Source: Allosphingosinicella vermicomposti (GTDB lineage Bacteria; Pseudomonadota; Alphaproteobacteria; Sphingomonadales; Sphingomonadaceae). From it: a DNA stretch of 64,000 bases. Position numbers and translations under genes: made by a program. Shown here in pieces: positions 37,689 through 45,661 of the stretch. The stretch lies in NCBI RefSeq assembly GCF_003012815.1, contig NZ_PXYJ01000004.1:1-64000 (forward strand). Reading direction: 5' to 3'. Below the pieces are notes generated by a model. The model made no database searches and was not told where the DNA came from. It saw only the letters and a list, made by a program, of their open reading frames with translations. Each line of letters starts with the position of its first letter. Positions within the stretch are counted from its first letter, which is position 1.

Positions 37689-40688
37689 ATGATGCGCAGC
37701 TTTGCGGCTCGCTCGCTTTCGCATATTATTTTCGGTGTCTCGACGCTCGCCATCGCCGCTCCGGCCATGGCGCAGGACGCTGCCGCCACCGTCGGCCAGC
37801 CCGGCGATTCCGAGATCCAGGAAACCGCGCCCGGCGCTGATGACAGCGAAGACATCGTCGTCACTGGCATCCGCGCCTCGCTGCGCGAAGCGGTGGACAT
37901 CAAGCGCGACGCACAGGGCGTTGTCGACGCGATTTCCGCCGAAGATATCGGCAAATTCCCCGACACCAACCTTGCTGAATCGCTTCAGCGCATCACCGGC
38001 GTGTCGATCGACCGTTCGAACGGCGAAGGTTCGACCGTCACCGTTCGCGGCTTCGGCCCGGAATTCAACCTCGTTACTTTGAACGGCCGCCAGATGCCGA
38101 CCGCATCGCTGGGCGACGGCATGAGCCCGCCGTCCTCGCGCTCGTTCGACTTCGGCAACCTTGCCTCAGAAGGCATTTCGGCGGTTGAGGTCTACAAGAC
38201 CGGCCGCGCCTCCGTCGCCTCCGGCGGCATCGGCTCAACGATCAACATCCGCACGCCGCGCCCGCTCGACAATGCGGGCCTGAAGGGCAGCGTCGCGGTT
38301 AAAGGCGTGTACGACACGTCGCGCAACGAAGGTAATCCGATCACGCCGGAAATTTCCGGCATCGTCAGCAACACCTTCGCGGACGACCGTATCGGCGTTG
38401 CCATTTCGGGCTCCTACCAGCGCCGCAAGGCGAGTGTGAACAACGCGCAGATCGATTGGCTCGACGGCCGTTTCGGCGGCACGGCGCCGCTGACCAATGA
38501 AGGCGCGGTGGTCACCAATGCGCCCGGTCCGGACGACGTTTACGAAATCCCGCAAAATGCGGCCTATTCGGTTAACGACATCGACCGCGAGCGCATCAAC
38601 GGTCAGGCCGTTTTCCAGGCCGAACTGATCGACTCGCTGACGGCGACCCTCGATTACACCTATTCGCGCAACCGCGTGGAATCGCGCTCCAGCTCGGTCG
38701 GCATGTGGTTCAACAACGCTGTGACCGTCAGCGAATGGACAGACGGCCCGGTTGCTGGTCCGCTTTTCTATTCGGAACTGATCGCGGGCGGGTCCGACCT
38801 CTCCTATGGCGGGTCGCTGACCGCCAACCAAACCGAAAACAAGTCGCTGGGCGCGAACCTTACCTGGGAAGCACCGGGCGGCGTCACGATGGCGCTCGAC
38901 TACCACAATTCGAGCGCGGAATCGAAGCCGACCAACAAGTACGGCACGAGCACCCATATCGGCACTGCGGTCTTCAACATCCTGTCGAAATCGTTCGACA
39001 CGCGGGACTATCTGCCGGTGCTGTCCTACACGACCGCGCCGGGTGTCGATGCATTGGACGCGAGCCTCGTCACGCCGACCGGCAATTCGTTCCGCAATGC
39101 TTATTTCAAGAACGATATCGACCAGATCCAGCTGAAGGGTCGCTACGATCATGAGGGCTCGTTCCTCAGCAGCATCGATTTCGGCGCGTCCTATATCGAA
39201 AGCAGCGTGCGTTCGGCTTATGGCTTCATCCAGCAGGACACCTGGGGTGGCGCCGGGCCGCCGTCCGACATTCCGGACGATATCTTCTCGGTCGTCACCC
39301 TGCCCGACAAGTTCAAGGGTATGGGCGGCGCGGGCAATCCGGACATGATCCCGGCGTTGCTGAGCTTCGATTTCGAACGCATGGTCGACCTTCTCGGTGG
39401 CCTCTACAATACGTGCGGCGGCGACGGCGATTGCCTTGCGCCCTACACCGTCGATCGCCGGATCACGGAAAAGACGCTCGCGCCTTATGTTCAGGTCAAC
39501 GGCCAGTTCGACGCCTTCACGCGTCCGGCCAATGTGATCGCGGGTCTGCGTTATGAAAATACGTCGATCAAATCCTCCGCGCTCGTGCCGATCCCGAACG
39601 GGACGCGCTGGGTTGCGGACGGCGAAATCGTCCTGACCTATTCGGGTGAAAGCGACTTCACGACCTTCAAGGGCGAATATTCCCACTGGTTGCCGTCGAT
39701 CGATTTCGACATCGAACCGATGGAAAATCTGAAGCTGCGCGCATCCTATAGCCACACGATCACCCGTGCGGATTATGGCAGCCTTCAGGGCGGCCTGACG
39801 ATCAACCAGCAGTTCGGTCGCGAATTTGGCGGCGGCAGCCGCGGCAATCCGGGTCTGCTTCCGTACAAGTCGAAGAATATCGATCTGTCGGCGGAATATT
39901 ATTACCAGCCGGACAGCTACGTTTCGGTCGGCTATTTCCACAAGAGCGTCGAGAATTTCATCGGCCAGTCGCGCGTTGATGGTCCAGCCTTCGACCTGCG
40001 CAACCCCGCCTCCGGCCCGCGTTACCGCGCGGCAGTCGCGGCGCTCGGCGCAACGGCGACGGCTGGCGAGCTTCGCGACTATATCTTCATCAACTACACC
40101 AGCACGACGCGGCCGGTTTACAACTCGGATGGCACGTTCGCTCTCAACGCGAACGGCAACATCCGTGGCGAAATCCTGTCGCAGCCGGAAGACGATCTGG
40201 TCAACTTCCAGGTTTCGACGCCGGTTAACAACGATCAGACCGCCAAACTCTATGGCTGGGAAGTCGCGCTCCAGCACACCTTCTGGGAAACCGGCTTCGG
40301 CGTCATCCTGAACTACACGAAGGTGGATGGCGACGCGACTTATGACAACACGCAGCCGGCGACCGTCACGCAATTCGCGCTGACCGGTCTCAGCGACAGC
40401 GCCAATGCCGTCGCCTTCTACGATAAGAACGGCATCCAGGCGCGTGTCGCCTACAACTGGCGCGACAAGTTCCTGGCGAGCTCGGGCCCGAACCCGCTCT
40501 ACGTTCAGAGCTACGGCCAGATCGACCTGAGCGCGAGCTATGAGTTCCTTCCGGGCCTCACCGGCTTTGTCGAAGGCATCAACATTCTGGGCGATGACCG
40601 GCGCGGCCATCGTCGCTCGGAACACAATGTGGTGTTCGCGACGCAGGGCGATGCACGCTACGCAGCAGGTGTCCGCTTCAACTTCTGA
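37689..40688 (+). CDS. Large TonB-dependent receptor, carbohydrate-type
   Basis: A 999-aa outer-membrane transporter with a signal peptide ending AAPAMAQ and a TonB box DIVVTGIRASL. The plug (IKRDAQGVVDAISAEDIGKFPDTNLAESLQRITGVSI-type) is the form common in the receptors of Caulobacter and sphingomonads that act in sugar uptake. The 22-strand barrel ends in FNF, a proper aromatic C terminus. GGAGG lies directly upstream of the ATG at 37689. A hairpin terminator follows at 40716. With the GH16 enzyme before it and SapC/JmjC genes after it, import of an oligosaccharide is the likeliest role. Confidence 0.92.
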   Translation: MMRSFAARSLSHIIFGVSTLAIAAPAMAQDAAATVGQPGDSEIQETAPGADDSEDIVVTGIRASLREAVDIKRDAQGVVDAISAEDIGKFPDTNLAESLQRITGVSIDRSNGEGSTVTVRGFGPEFNLVTLNGRQMPTASLGDGMSPPSSRSFDFGNLASEGISAVEVYKTGRASVASGGIGSTINIRTPRPLDNAGLKGSVAVKGVYDTSRNEGNPITPEISGIVSNTFADDRIGVAISGSYQRRKASVNNAQIDWLDGRFGGTAPLTNEGAVVTNAPGPDDVYEIPQNAAYSVNDIDRERINGQAVFQAELIDSLTATLDYTYSRNRVESRSSSVGMWFNNAVTVSEWTDGPVAGPLFYSELIAGGSDLSYGGSLTANQTENKSLGANLTWEAPGGVTMALDYHNSSAESKPTNKYGTSTHIGTAVFNILSKSFDTRDYLPVLSYTTAPGVDALDASLVTPTGNSFRNAYFKNDIDQIQLKGRYDHEGSFLSSIDFGASYIESSVRSAYGFIQQDTWGGAGPPSDIPDDIFSVVTLPDKFKGMGGAGNPDMIPALLSFDFERMVDLLGGLYNTCGGDGDCLAPYTVDRRITEKTLAPYVQVNGQFDAFTRPANVIAGLRYENTSIKSSALVPIPNGTRWVADGEIVLTYSGESDFTTFKGEYSHWLPSIDFDIEPMENLKLRASYSHTITRADYGSLQGGLTINQQFGREFGGGSRGNPGLLPYKSKNIDLSAEYYYQPDSYVSVGYFHKSVENFIGQSRVDGPAFDLRNPASGPRYRAAVAALGATATAGELRDYIFINYTSTTRPVYNSDGTFALNANGNIRGEILSQPEDDLVNFQVSTPVNNDQTAKLYGWEVALQHTFWETGFGVILNYTKVDGDATYDNTQPATVTQFALTGLSDSANAVAFYDKNGIQARVAYNWRDKFLASSGPNPLYVQSYGQIDLSASYEFLPGLTGFVEGINILGDDRRGHRRSEHNVVFATQGDARYAAGVRFNF

Positions 40689-40715
40689 TCCGGACGCTGC
40701 CGCATCGGCATAAGG

Positions 40716-40749
40716 AAAGCCATCCCCGTCAAAAGGGATGGCTTTTTCC
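40716..40749 (+). terminator. Rho-independent terminator after the TonB receptor
   Basis: AAAGCCATCCC (40716-40726) pairs perfectly with GGGATGGCTTT (40735-40745), loop of eight bases, followed by TTTCC. It lies 28 bp after the receptor stop, so the sapC-like gene probably has its own promoter or depends on read-through. Confidence 0.85.
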
Positions 40750-40815
40750 GTTTCGGGGCGGCAGTCAGAACGCGAGAGCGGCGGACGCCGCGACAGATGG
40801 AACTGCCGATAATCT

Positions 40816-41529
40816 ATGTCCGATCACGCTATCCTTACATCTGAAGACCATCGCGATCTGCGCGTCCGCCCCGATCGCGGCGCCGATCTGGGCGATGGAG
40901 TGATGTGCTGCCTCACCATGCCGGACGAATTCCGGCAGGTGCAGAATGAATATCCGATCCTCTTCCGCCTCAGCGCCGACCGCGAGAGCTTCAGCGCGCT
41001 TGCCATGTTCGGCTTTGAAAATGGCGAGAATTTGTTTGTCGAGGAAGGCGGTTGGCACGCGCGCTACCGCCCGCTCGCCATGGACGTGCAACCCTTCCTG
41101 ATCGGCCATCCCGCCGCTCCGGGCGGGGCACGGCAGGTTCATGTCGACATGGGCAGCCCGCGCATTTCGTCCGACGGGGTCCGTGTATTTGAGGAAGATG
41201 GCAGCCCAACGCCTTACCTCAACGCTATCGCCGAAAAGCTCGGCGCGCTGGATGCGGGCTATCAGGCATCGGCCGATTTCTTCGCCGCGCTGCGCCGCTA
41301 CGATCTGCTGGAACCGTTCCTGCTTGAATTTCCGTTGGTGGATGGCTCGGTCAAAAGCCTCGTCGGTTTCCACGTGATTGACGAGGAGAAGGTGCAGGCC
41401 CTGGATGCCGCGATCCTCGGCGAGCTCCACGCCGATGGACATCTGATGCCGATCTTCATGGCGCTGGCGTCCCTGTCCAATATCGGCGCGCTGGTTGCCC
41501 GGAAGAACCGCCGACTGCGCCATGGCTGA
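40816..41529 (+). CDS. SapC family protein
   Basis: A 237-aa protein of the SapC family (named for a Campylobacter S-layer-associated gene). Typical parts are a strand-rich N half with CLTMPDEFRQVQNEYPILFR, the WHARYRPLAMDVQPFLIG segment, and the C-terminal helix ADGHLMPIFMALASLSNIGALVARKN. Biochemical function is not established. In sphingomonads and Caulobacter it recurs next to TonB receptors, JmjC-cupin proteins and often a tryptophan halogenase. Here the halogenase is absent. It overlaps the next gene by eight bases, so coupling is likely. Confidence 0.9.
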   Translation: MSDHAILTSEDHRDLRVRPDRGADLGDGVMCCLTMPDEFRQVQNEYPILFRLSADRESFSALAMFGFENGENLFVEEGGWHARYRPLAMDVQPFLIGHPAAPGGARQVHVDMGSPRISSDGVRVFEEDGSPTPYLNAIAEKLGALDAGYQASADFFAALRRYDLLEPFLLEFPLVDGSVKSLVGFHVIDEEKVQALDAAILGELHADGHLMPIFMALASLSNIGALVARKNRRLRHG

Positions 41530-42550
41530 GGGAGACGACCCCGTCGGCGCACTTGCCCGCGTGCCGGAAATCGACGTTGCAGACGCGGGGGCGCTAGGCA
41601 CCCAGCTATATGCTGCCGAGGGGCCTTTCATTGTGCGCGGCCTTGTGTCCGATTGGCCGCTTGTCGCGGCGGGCCGGCAATCGGCCAAGGCGGCCCGCGA
41701 CTATCTGCTCCGCCATCACCGCGACCGTCCGTTCACCGTTGCGACGGGCGACGCGGCGAACGAGGGCAGGATTTTTTATGATGAGACGATGCGGATGAAC
41801 TTCCGCAGCGCGCAGGCGAAGCTCCCCGACATTTTTGCGGAGATCGACGGCCAAGAAGGGCGGGCGGACGCGCGCACGATCTACCTGTCATCGATCGACA
41901 TGAAGGACTATTTCGTGGGCCTGCACGAGGCCAACCAAGTCAATCTCGGCGATCGATCCCCCCTCGCCAGCATCTGGATGGGGACACCGACGCGGATTGC
42001 GGCGCATAACGACTTTCCCGACAATCTCGCTTGCGTTGCGGTAGGGCGGCGGCGTTTCACCTTGTTCCCGCCCGATCAGTTCGCGAACCTTTACCTCGGC
42101 CCACTCGACAATACGCCCGCCGGCCGCGCGGTCAGCATGGCCGATATCCATGCGCCCGATTTCGATCGTTTTCCCCGGTTCAGGCAGGCGCTGGATCACG
42201 CGCTTGTTGCGGAGCTGGAACCCGGCGACGCGCTTCATATTCCGTCGAGCTGGTGGCACCATGTGGAGGGGCTCGATCCCTTCAACGTGCTTGTCAATTA
42301 TTGGTGGCGGGACACGCCCCGCTGGCTCGGCCAGCCTCAAAATGCGCTGCACCACGCCATCCTGGCGATCCGCGATCTGCCGGAAGATGAGAGGCGGCAC
42401 TGGCGCGACATGTTCGACCATTATGTGTTCGGGGCCGATGAGAATGTTACCGCCCACATATCCGAGGCCGCGCGCGGAATCCTGTCGCCACTGACTCCGG
42501 AAAGCGCGAGCCGATTGCGTATGTATCTGCTCCGCACTCTCAATCAATAA
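41522..42550 (+). CDS. JmjC/cupin-like (cupin_8) protein
   Basis: A 342-aa protein of the cupin-8/JmjC group, related to Fe(II)/2-oxoglutarate dioxygenases such as hydroxylases of proteins. It has an EGPFIVRGLVSDWPL start motif, HxD iron ligands in AHNDFPDN and the distal His in HIPSSWWHHV. PTRIAAHNDF and RRRFTLFPPDQF are typical of the family. The substrate is unknown. Its start lies within the end of the sapC-like gene. With the TonB receptor it forms the familiar sugar-receptor neighbourhood, and it may modify a surface or receptor component. Confidence 0.88.
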   Translation: MAEGDDPVGALARVPEIDVADAGALGTQLYAAEGPFIVRGLVSDWPLVAAGRQSAKAARDYLLRHHRDRPFTVATGDAANEGRIFYDETMRMNFRSAQAKLPDIFAEIDGQEGRADARTIYLSSIDMKDYFVGLHEANQVNLGDRSPLASIWMGTPTRIAAHNDFPDNLACVAVGRRRFTLFPPDQFANLYLGPLDNTPAGRAVSMADIHAPDFDRFPRFRQALDHALVAELEPGDALHIPSSWWHHVEGLDPFNVLVNYWWRDTPRWLGQPQNALHHAILAIRDLPEDERRHWRDMFDHYVFGADENVTAHISEAARGILSPLTPESASRLRMYLLRTLNQ

Positions 42551-42558
42551 ACCCATTA

Positions 42559-42634
42559 CCGCTAACCCTGAGCCTGTCGAAGGGCGTGTGAAGGGTATGA
42601 TGCACACGGGCTTCGACAAGCTCAGCCCTAGCGG
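42559..42634. repeat. CCGCTA...CTAGCGG palindromic repeat
   Basis: Intergenic copy (arms CCGCTAACCCTGAGCCTGTC and GACAAGCTCAGCCCTAGCGG) filling the 90-bp gap between the convergent JmjC-like and serine hydrolase genes. Confidence 0.9.
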
Positions 42635-42640
42635 GGTGGG

Positions 42641-43888
42641 TTATGGGAGAAGCTTATCGGGAAAGAAGGCTGTCTTTACCGCCGCTTGCGAGGCGGGTTG
42701 GAGGGGTGGACCGCCTTCGGCGGCGACGCGCTGGACCATGCCGACGAACACGATCTGGTGCTCCGGATCGACCCAAAACCAGGTGCTGGCGAGGCCGTCC
42801 CAAAGGTAGGAGCCATGCCCAAGCGCGACCTTCGCTGCCTGCGGATCGGTGACGACCACCCCGTTATAGCCATATTCGTAGCCCGGCCGCATCTGCTGGA
42901 GGCCGATCCCGTAGCTGCCTTTCAGAATTTCGGGCGGGAGCTTGGGCGACATGATCGCGGCCGCGGCTTCCTCGCTGATGACGCGCTTGCCGTCGAGCGC
43001 GCCTTTGCCGAGGAGCATGCGGGCGAAGCGGGCATAGTCGCCTGCCGTGCTGTAGAGGCCGCCGCCGCCCGAGGCGAAGCCGGGCATCGCGGTGGGATCG
43101 TTGCCGAGGAGGTGGCTCGTCACTTCGGCCGGTTTTCCGTCCTTCCACTCATAGACGGTGGCGAGGCGGGCGAACTTTTCCTGCGGCACGTAGAAATCCG
43201 TGTCGCCCATGCCGAGCGGATCGAAGATGTGACGCTTCATGAAGTCGCGCAGCTTCATGCCCGACAGGCGCTCGATAATCGCGCCCTGGAGGTCCATCGC
43301 GATGCTATATTCCCACCCTGTGCCGGGATCGTAGCGGAGCGGCAGGCTCGCGACGCGGGCGACGAAATCGCGATTATCCTTCGCAGTCCAGAGATCGGCC
43401 GCGCGGTAGAGATCGTCGATGCCGCCGCGGCCCATATCATATTGGAAACCGGCCATATGGGACATGAGCTGAGCCATTGTTGGCTGGCTGGCGGGCGTAG
43501 CGAGGATTGGCTGACCGTTTGCGTCGAGGCCCTTATAGACTTTCAGGTTCGCAAGTTCGGGCAGATATTTCGCGACCGGATCCTCGGGCTTCCATTTACC
43601 CTGTTCGTGCAGGATCATCATCGCGACGGCCGTCACCGGCTTCGTCATCGAATACGCGCGGACGATCGTGTCGTCCGTCATCGGCGCGCCGCTTTTGAGA
43701 TCGCGCTTGCCGTAAGCCGAACGACCGACGAGCGCGCCGTCCTTCCAGATTTCGGTCGCGACACCGGCGAGCTGGCCATCATCGACCATCTTGTTGAGGA
43801 CGGCATCGACCTGCGCGACGCGCGGCTGTGCGTGAAGTGTGCCCGCGCAGGCGAGCGCCAGCATCCCCGCAATCCATGTCTTCATCAT
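42641..43888 (-). CDS. Exported serine hydrolase (class C beta-lactamase/esterase fold)
   Basis: A 415-aa periplasmic protein with signal MMKTWIAGMLALACAGTLHA. It has the beta-lactamase-like SxxK nucleophile motif SMTK near residue 81, a Tyr in YSIAMDLQGAIIERL, and a third motif HGSY. This is the EstB-like beta-lactamase family. Members are usually esterases or peptidases rather than drug-inactivating lactamases. GGGGAGGGGAC lies before the ATG pair at 43888/43885. It sits 22 bp downstream of the AlaC-type aminotransferase on the same strand. Confidence 0.88.
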   Translation of the reverse strand: MMKTWIAGMLALACAGTLHAQPRVAQVDAVLNKMVDDGQLAGVATEIWKDGALVGRSAYGKRDLKSGAPMTDDTIVRAYSMTKPVTAVAMMILHEQGKWKPEDPVAKYLPELANLKVYKGLDANGQPILATPASQPTMAQLMSHMAGFQYDMGRGGIDDLYRAADLWTAKDNRDFVARVASLPLRYDPGTGWEYSIAMDLQGAIIERLSGMKLRDFMKRHIFDPLGMGDTDFYVPQEKFARLATVYEWKDGKPAEVTSHLLGNDPTAMPGFASGGGGLYSTAGDYARFARMLLGKGALDGKRVISEEAAAAIMSPKLPPEILKGSYGIGLQQMRPGYEYGYNGVVVTDPQAAKVALGHGSYLWDGLASTWFWVDPEHQIVFVGMVQRVAAEGGPPLQPASQAAVKTAFFPDKLLP

Positions 43889-43910
43889 GTCCCCTCCCCT
43901 TTTGTTACTT

Positions 43911-45089
43911 TCAGCCGCGATCCAGAAATTTCTTCACGCCGCGCGCGGCCTGCCGGATGCGCTGTTCGTTTTCGACCAGCGCGATGCGGACATGGCCCTC
44001 CCCCTCTTCGCCAAAGCCCGCGCCGGGGGCGACTGCGACCCCGGCTTCGGTGAGCAGCCTTTTGGCGAATTCGACGGAGCCCAAATGGCGGAACGGCTCC
44101 GGGATCGGCACCCAGGCGAACATGCTGGCTTCCGGCGGCGGAATGTCCCAGCCCGCGCGGCCAAAGCTCTGTACCAGGCAGTCGCGGCGCGATTTATAGA
44201 GGGCGCGGTTGGCGGCGATAATGTCCTGCGGGCCATTGAGCGCTGCGGTGGCGGCCGCCTGAACGGGCGTGAAGGCGCCGTAATCGAGGTAGGATTTAAC
44301 GCGGGTGAGCGCGTTGATCAGCGTCTTGTTGCCGACCGCGAAGCCGATCCGCCAGCCCGCCATCGAATAGGTTTTGGAGAGCGAGGTGAATTCGATCGCG
44401 ACGTCCTTCGCATCCGGCACTTGCAGGATGGAGGGGGTGGGCGTGTCTCCAAAATAGATTTCGGCATAAGCAAGGTCACTGATCACCCACAGGCCGTGGG
44501 CGCGGGCGAAGGCGACGACCTGCTCGTAAAAGGCGAGGTCCGCCACATAGGCCGTCGGGTTTGACGGATAGCCGATCACCAGCACGGTGGGCTTGGGCAC
44601 CGTATAGCGGATCGCGAATTCGAGGCGGGTGAAGAAGTCCGGACCGGGTGCGGCGGGGATAGAGCGGATCGCGGCGCCCGCGATGATGAAGCCGAATTGG
44701 TGGATCGGATAGGATGGGTTGGGGGCCAGTACCACATCTCCGGGCGCGGTGATGCCTTGAGCGAGATTGGCGAGACCCTCCTTGGAGCCGAGAGTCACCA
44801 CGACCTCGCTGTCCGGATCGATGCTGACGCCGAAGCGGCGCTCGTAATAGGCAGCCTGCGCCTTGCGGAGGCCGGCTATGCCTTTGGAAGCCGAATAGCC
44901 ATGCGCGCGGGGATTGCGGGCGACTTCGGCGAGTTTATCCACCACATGGGGCGGCGGCGCGCCGTCCGGATTGCCCATGCCGAGGTCGACGATATCTTCC
45001 CCCCGCGCCCGCGCTGCGGCCTTCATCGCATTCACTTCGGCGAAGACATAGGGCGGCAGGCGGCGGATGCGGTAGAAATCATCGTTCAT
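43911..45089 (-). CDS. alaC: AlaC-type alanine/glutamate-pyruvate aminotransferase
   Basis: A 392-aa PLP-dependent aminotransferase of fold type I. It aligns by eye with E. coli AlaC: RIRRLPPYVFAEVNAMK, GEDIVDLGMGNPDGAPP, PNPSYPIHQFGF, GYPSNPTA, SDLAYAEIYF and the PLP lysine in SLSKTYSMAGWRIGF. It probably makes alanine from pyruvate and glutamate, although related enzymes also handle other amino acids. The ATG at 45089 (MNDDFYRI) is used because the 70 residues upstream are translated from palindromic repeats. No strong ribosome binding site is seen at 45089. Confidence 0.9.
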   Translation of the reverse strand: MNDDFYRIRRLPPYVFAEVNAMKAAARARGEDIVDLGMGNPDGAPPPHVVDKLAEVARNPRAHGYSASKGIAGLRKAQAAYYERRFGVSIDPDSEVVVTLGSKEGLANLAQGITAPGDVVLAPNPSYPIHQFGFIIAGAAIRSIPAAPGPDFFTRLEFAIRYTVPKPTVLVIGYPSNPTAYVADLAFYEQVVAFARAHGLWVISDLAYAEIYFGDTPTPSILQVPDAKDVAIEFTSLSKTYSMAGWRIGFAVGNKTLINALTRVKSYLDYGAFTPVQAAATAALNGPQDIIAANRALYKSRRDCLVQSFGRAGWDIPPPEASMFAWVPIPEPFRHLGSVEFAKRLLTEAGVAVAPGAGFGEEGEGHVRIALVENEQRIRQAARGVKKFLDRG

Positions 45090-45118
45090 GGGGGCATCTT
45101 GTTCGATCTCCTCCCAAA

Positions 45119-45217
45119 CCGCTAGCCCTGAGCTTTTCGGAGGGGGTGTAAAGAGCATGTTTGGATCGTCATCATCGCGCGTGCCGGATCGTCCTTCGAC
45201 AAGCTCAGGACTAGCGG
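45119..45217. repeat. CCGCTAG...CTAGCGG palindromic repeat (degenerate)
   Basis: The first of two copies in the 251-bp gap between alaC and the GIY-YIG gene. The left arm (CCGCTAGCCCTGAGCTTTTC) is more divergent than the right (CTTCGACAAGCTCAGGACTAGCGG), and the centre is longer than in other copies. Confidence 0.8.
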
Positions 45218-45252
45218 GTTTGGGTTGCTCCGACTGTGCCCGCTCACCACCA

Positions 45253-45328
45253 CCGCTAGGGCTGAGCTTGTCGAAGGGCGTGGGCATCGCATCCTTCACG
45301 CGCCCTTCGACAAGCTCAGGGCTAGCGG
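45253..45328. repeat. CCGCTAG...CTAGCGG palindromic repeat
   Basis: Well-conserved copy with near-perfect arms (CCGCTAGGGCTGAGCTTGTC / GACAAGCTCAGGGCTAGCGG) ending 12 bp before the GIY-YIG start codon. Confidence 0.92.
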
Positions 45329-45340
45329 CTAGGATGGGGA

Positions 45341-45661
45341 ATGGCGTTTTGGGCTTACATGCTGCGTTGTGCGGATGGACATTATTATGTCGGTAGCACG
45401 GACGAACTTGAGCGGCGGGTTGCGCAGCATCAGTCCGGCGAGGTCATGGGTTATACCTACAAGCGCCGACCCGTTCAGCGGGTGTGGAGCGAAACTTTCT
45501 TTACCCGCATTGAAGCCAAGGAAGCGGAACGGCGCATCAAGGGATGGAGCCGGGCGAAGAAGGATGCGTTGATCTCGGGTGATTGGGACCGGGTTTCCCG
45601 GCTGGCACAGAGCCACGCGGATCGTCCTTCGACAGGCTCAGGACTAGCGGTGGAGGGGTGA
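45341..45661 (+). CDS. GIY-YIG nuclease family protein (YhbQ/UPF0213-like)
   Basis: A 106-aa single-domain GIY-YIG protein: AYMLRCADGHYYVGSTDELERRVAQHQSG, then the FFTRIEAKEAERRIKGWSRAKKDALI helix typical of the stand-alone UPF0213/SLX1-like group. The first motif is YML rather than GIY, as in many relatives. The natural fold ends around residue 93. The last 13 residues (DRPSTGSGLAVEG) come from a half copy of the palindrome. Palindromes lie directly upstream too, and the stop overlaps the phaC start by one base. Confidence 0.88.
   Translation: MAFWAYMLRCADGHYYVGSTDELERRVAQHQSGEVMGYTYKRRPVQRVWSETFFTRIEAKEAERRIKGWSRAKKDALISGDWDRVSRLAQSHADRPSTGSGLAVEG
45622..45650. repeat. Half palindromic repeat in the GIY-YIG 3' end
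   Basis: Only the right arm (TCCTTCGACAGGCTCAGGACTAGCGG) is present, without a left partner. It is translated as the C-terminal tail of the nuclease and lies eleven bases before phaC. Confidence 0.8.

Noticed and set aside
45090-45299. N-terminal 70-residue extension of the AlaC-type aminotransferase
   Set aside because: Translated from palindromic repeats; homologues begin near the ATG at 45089.
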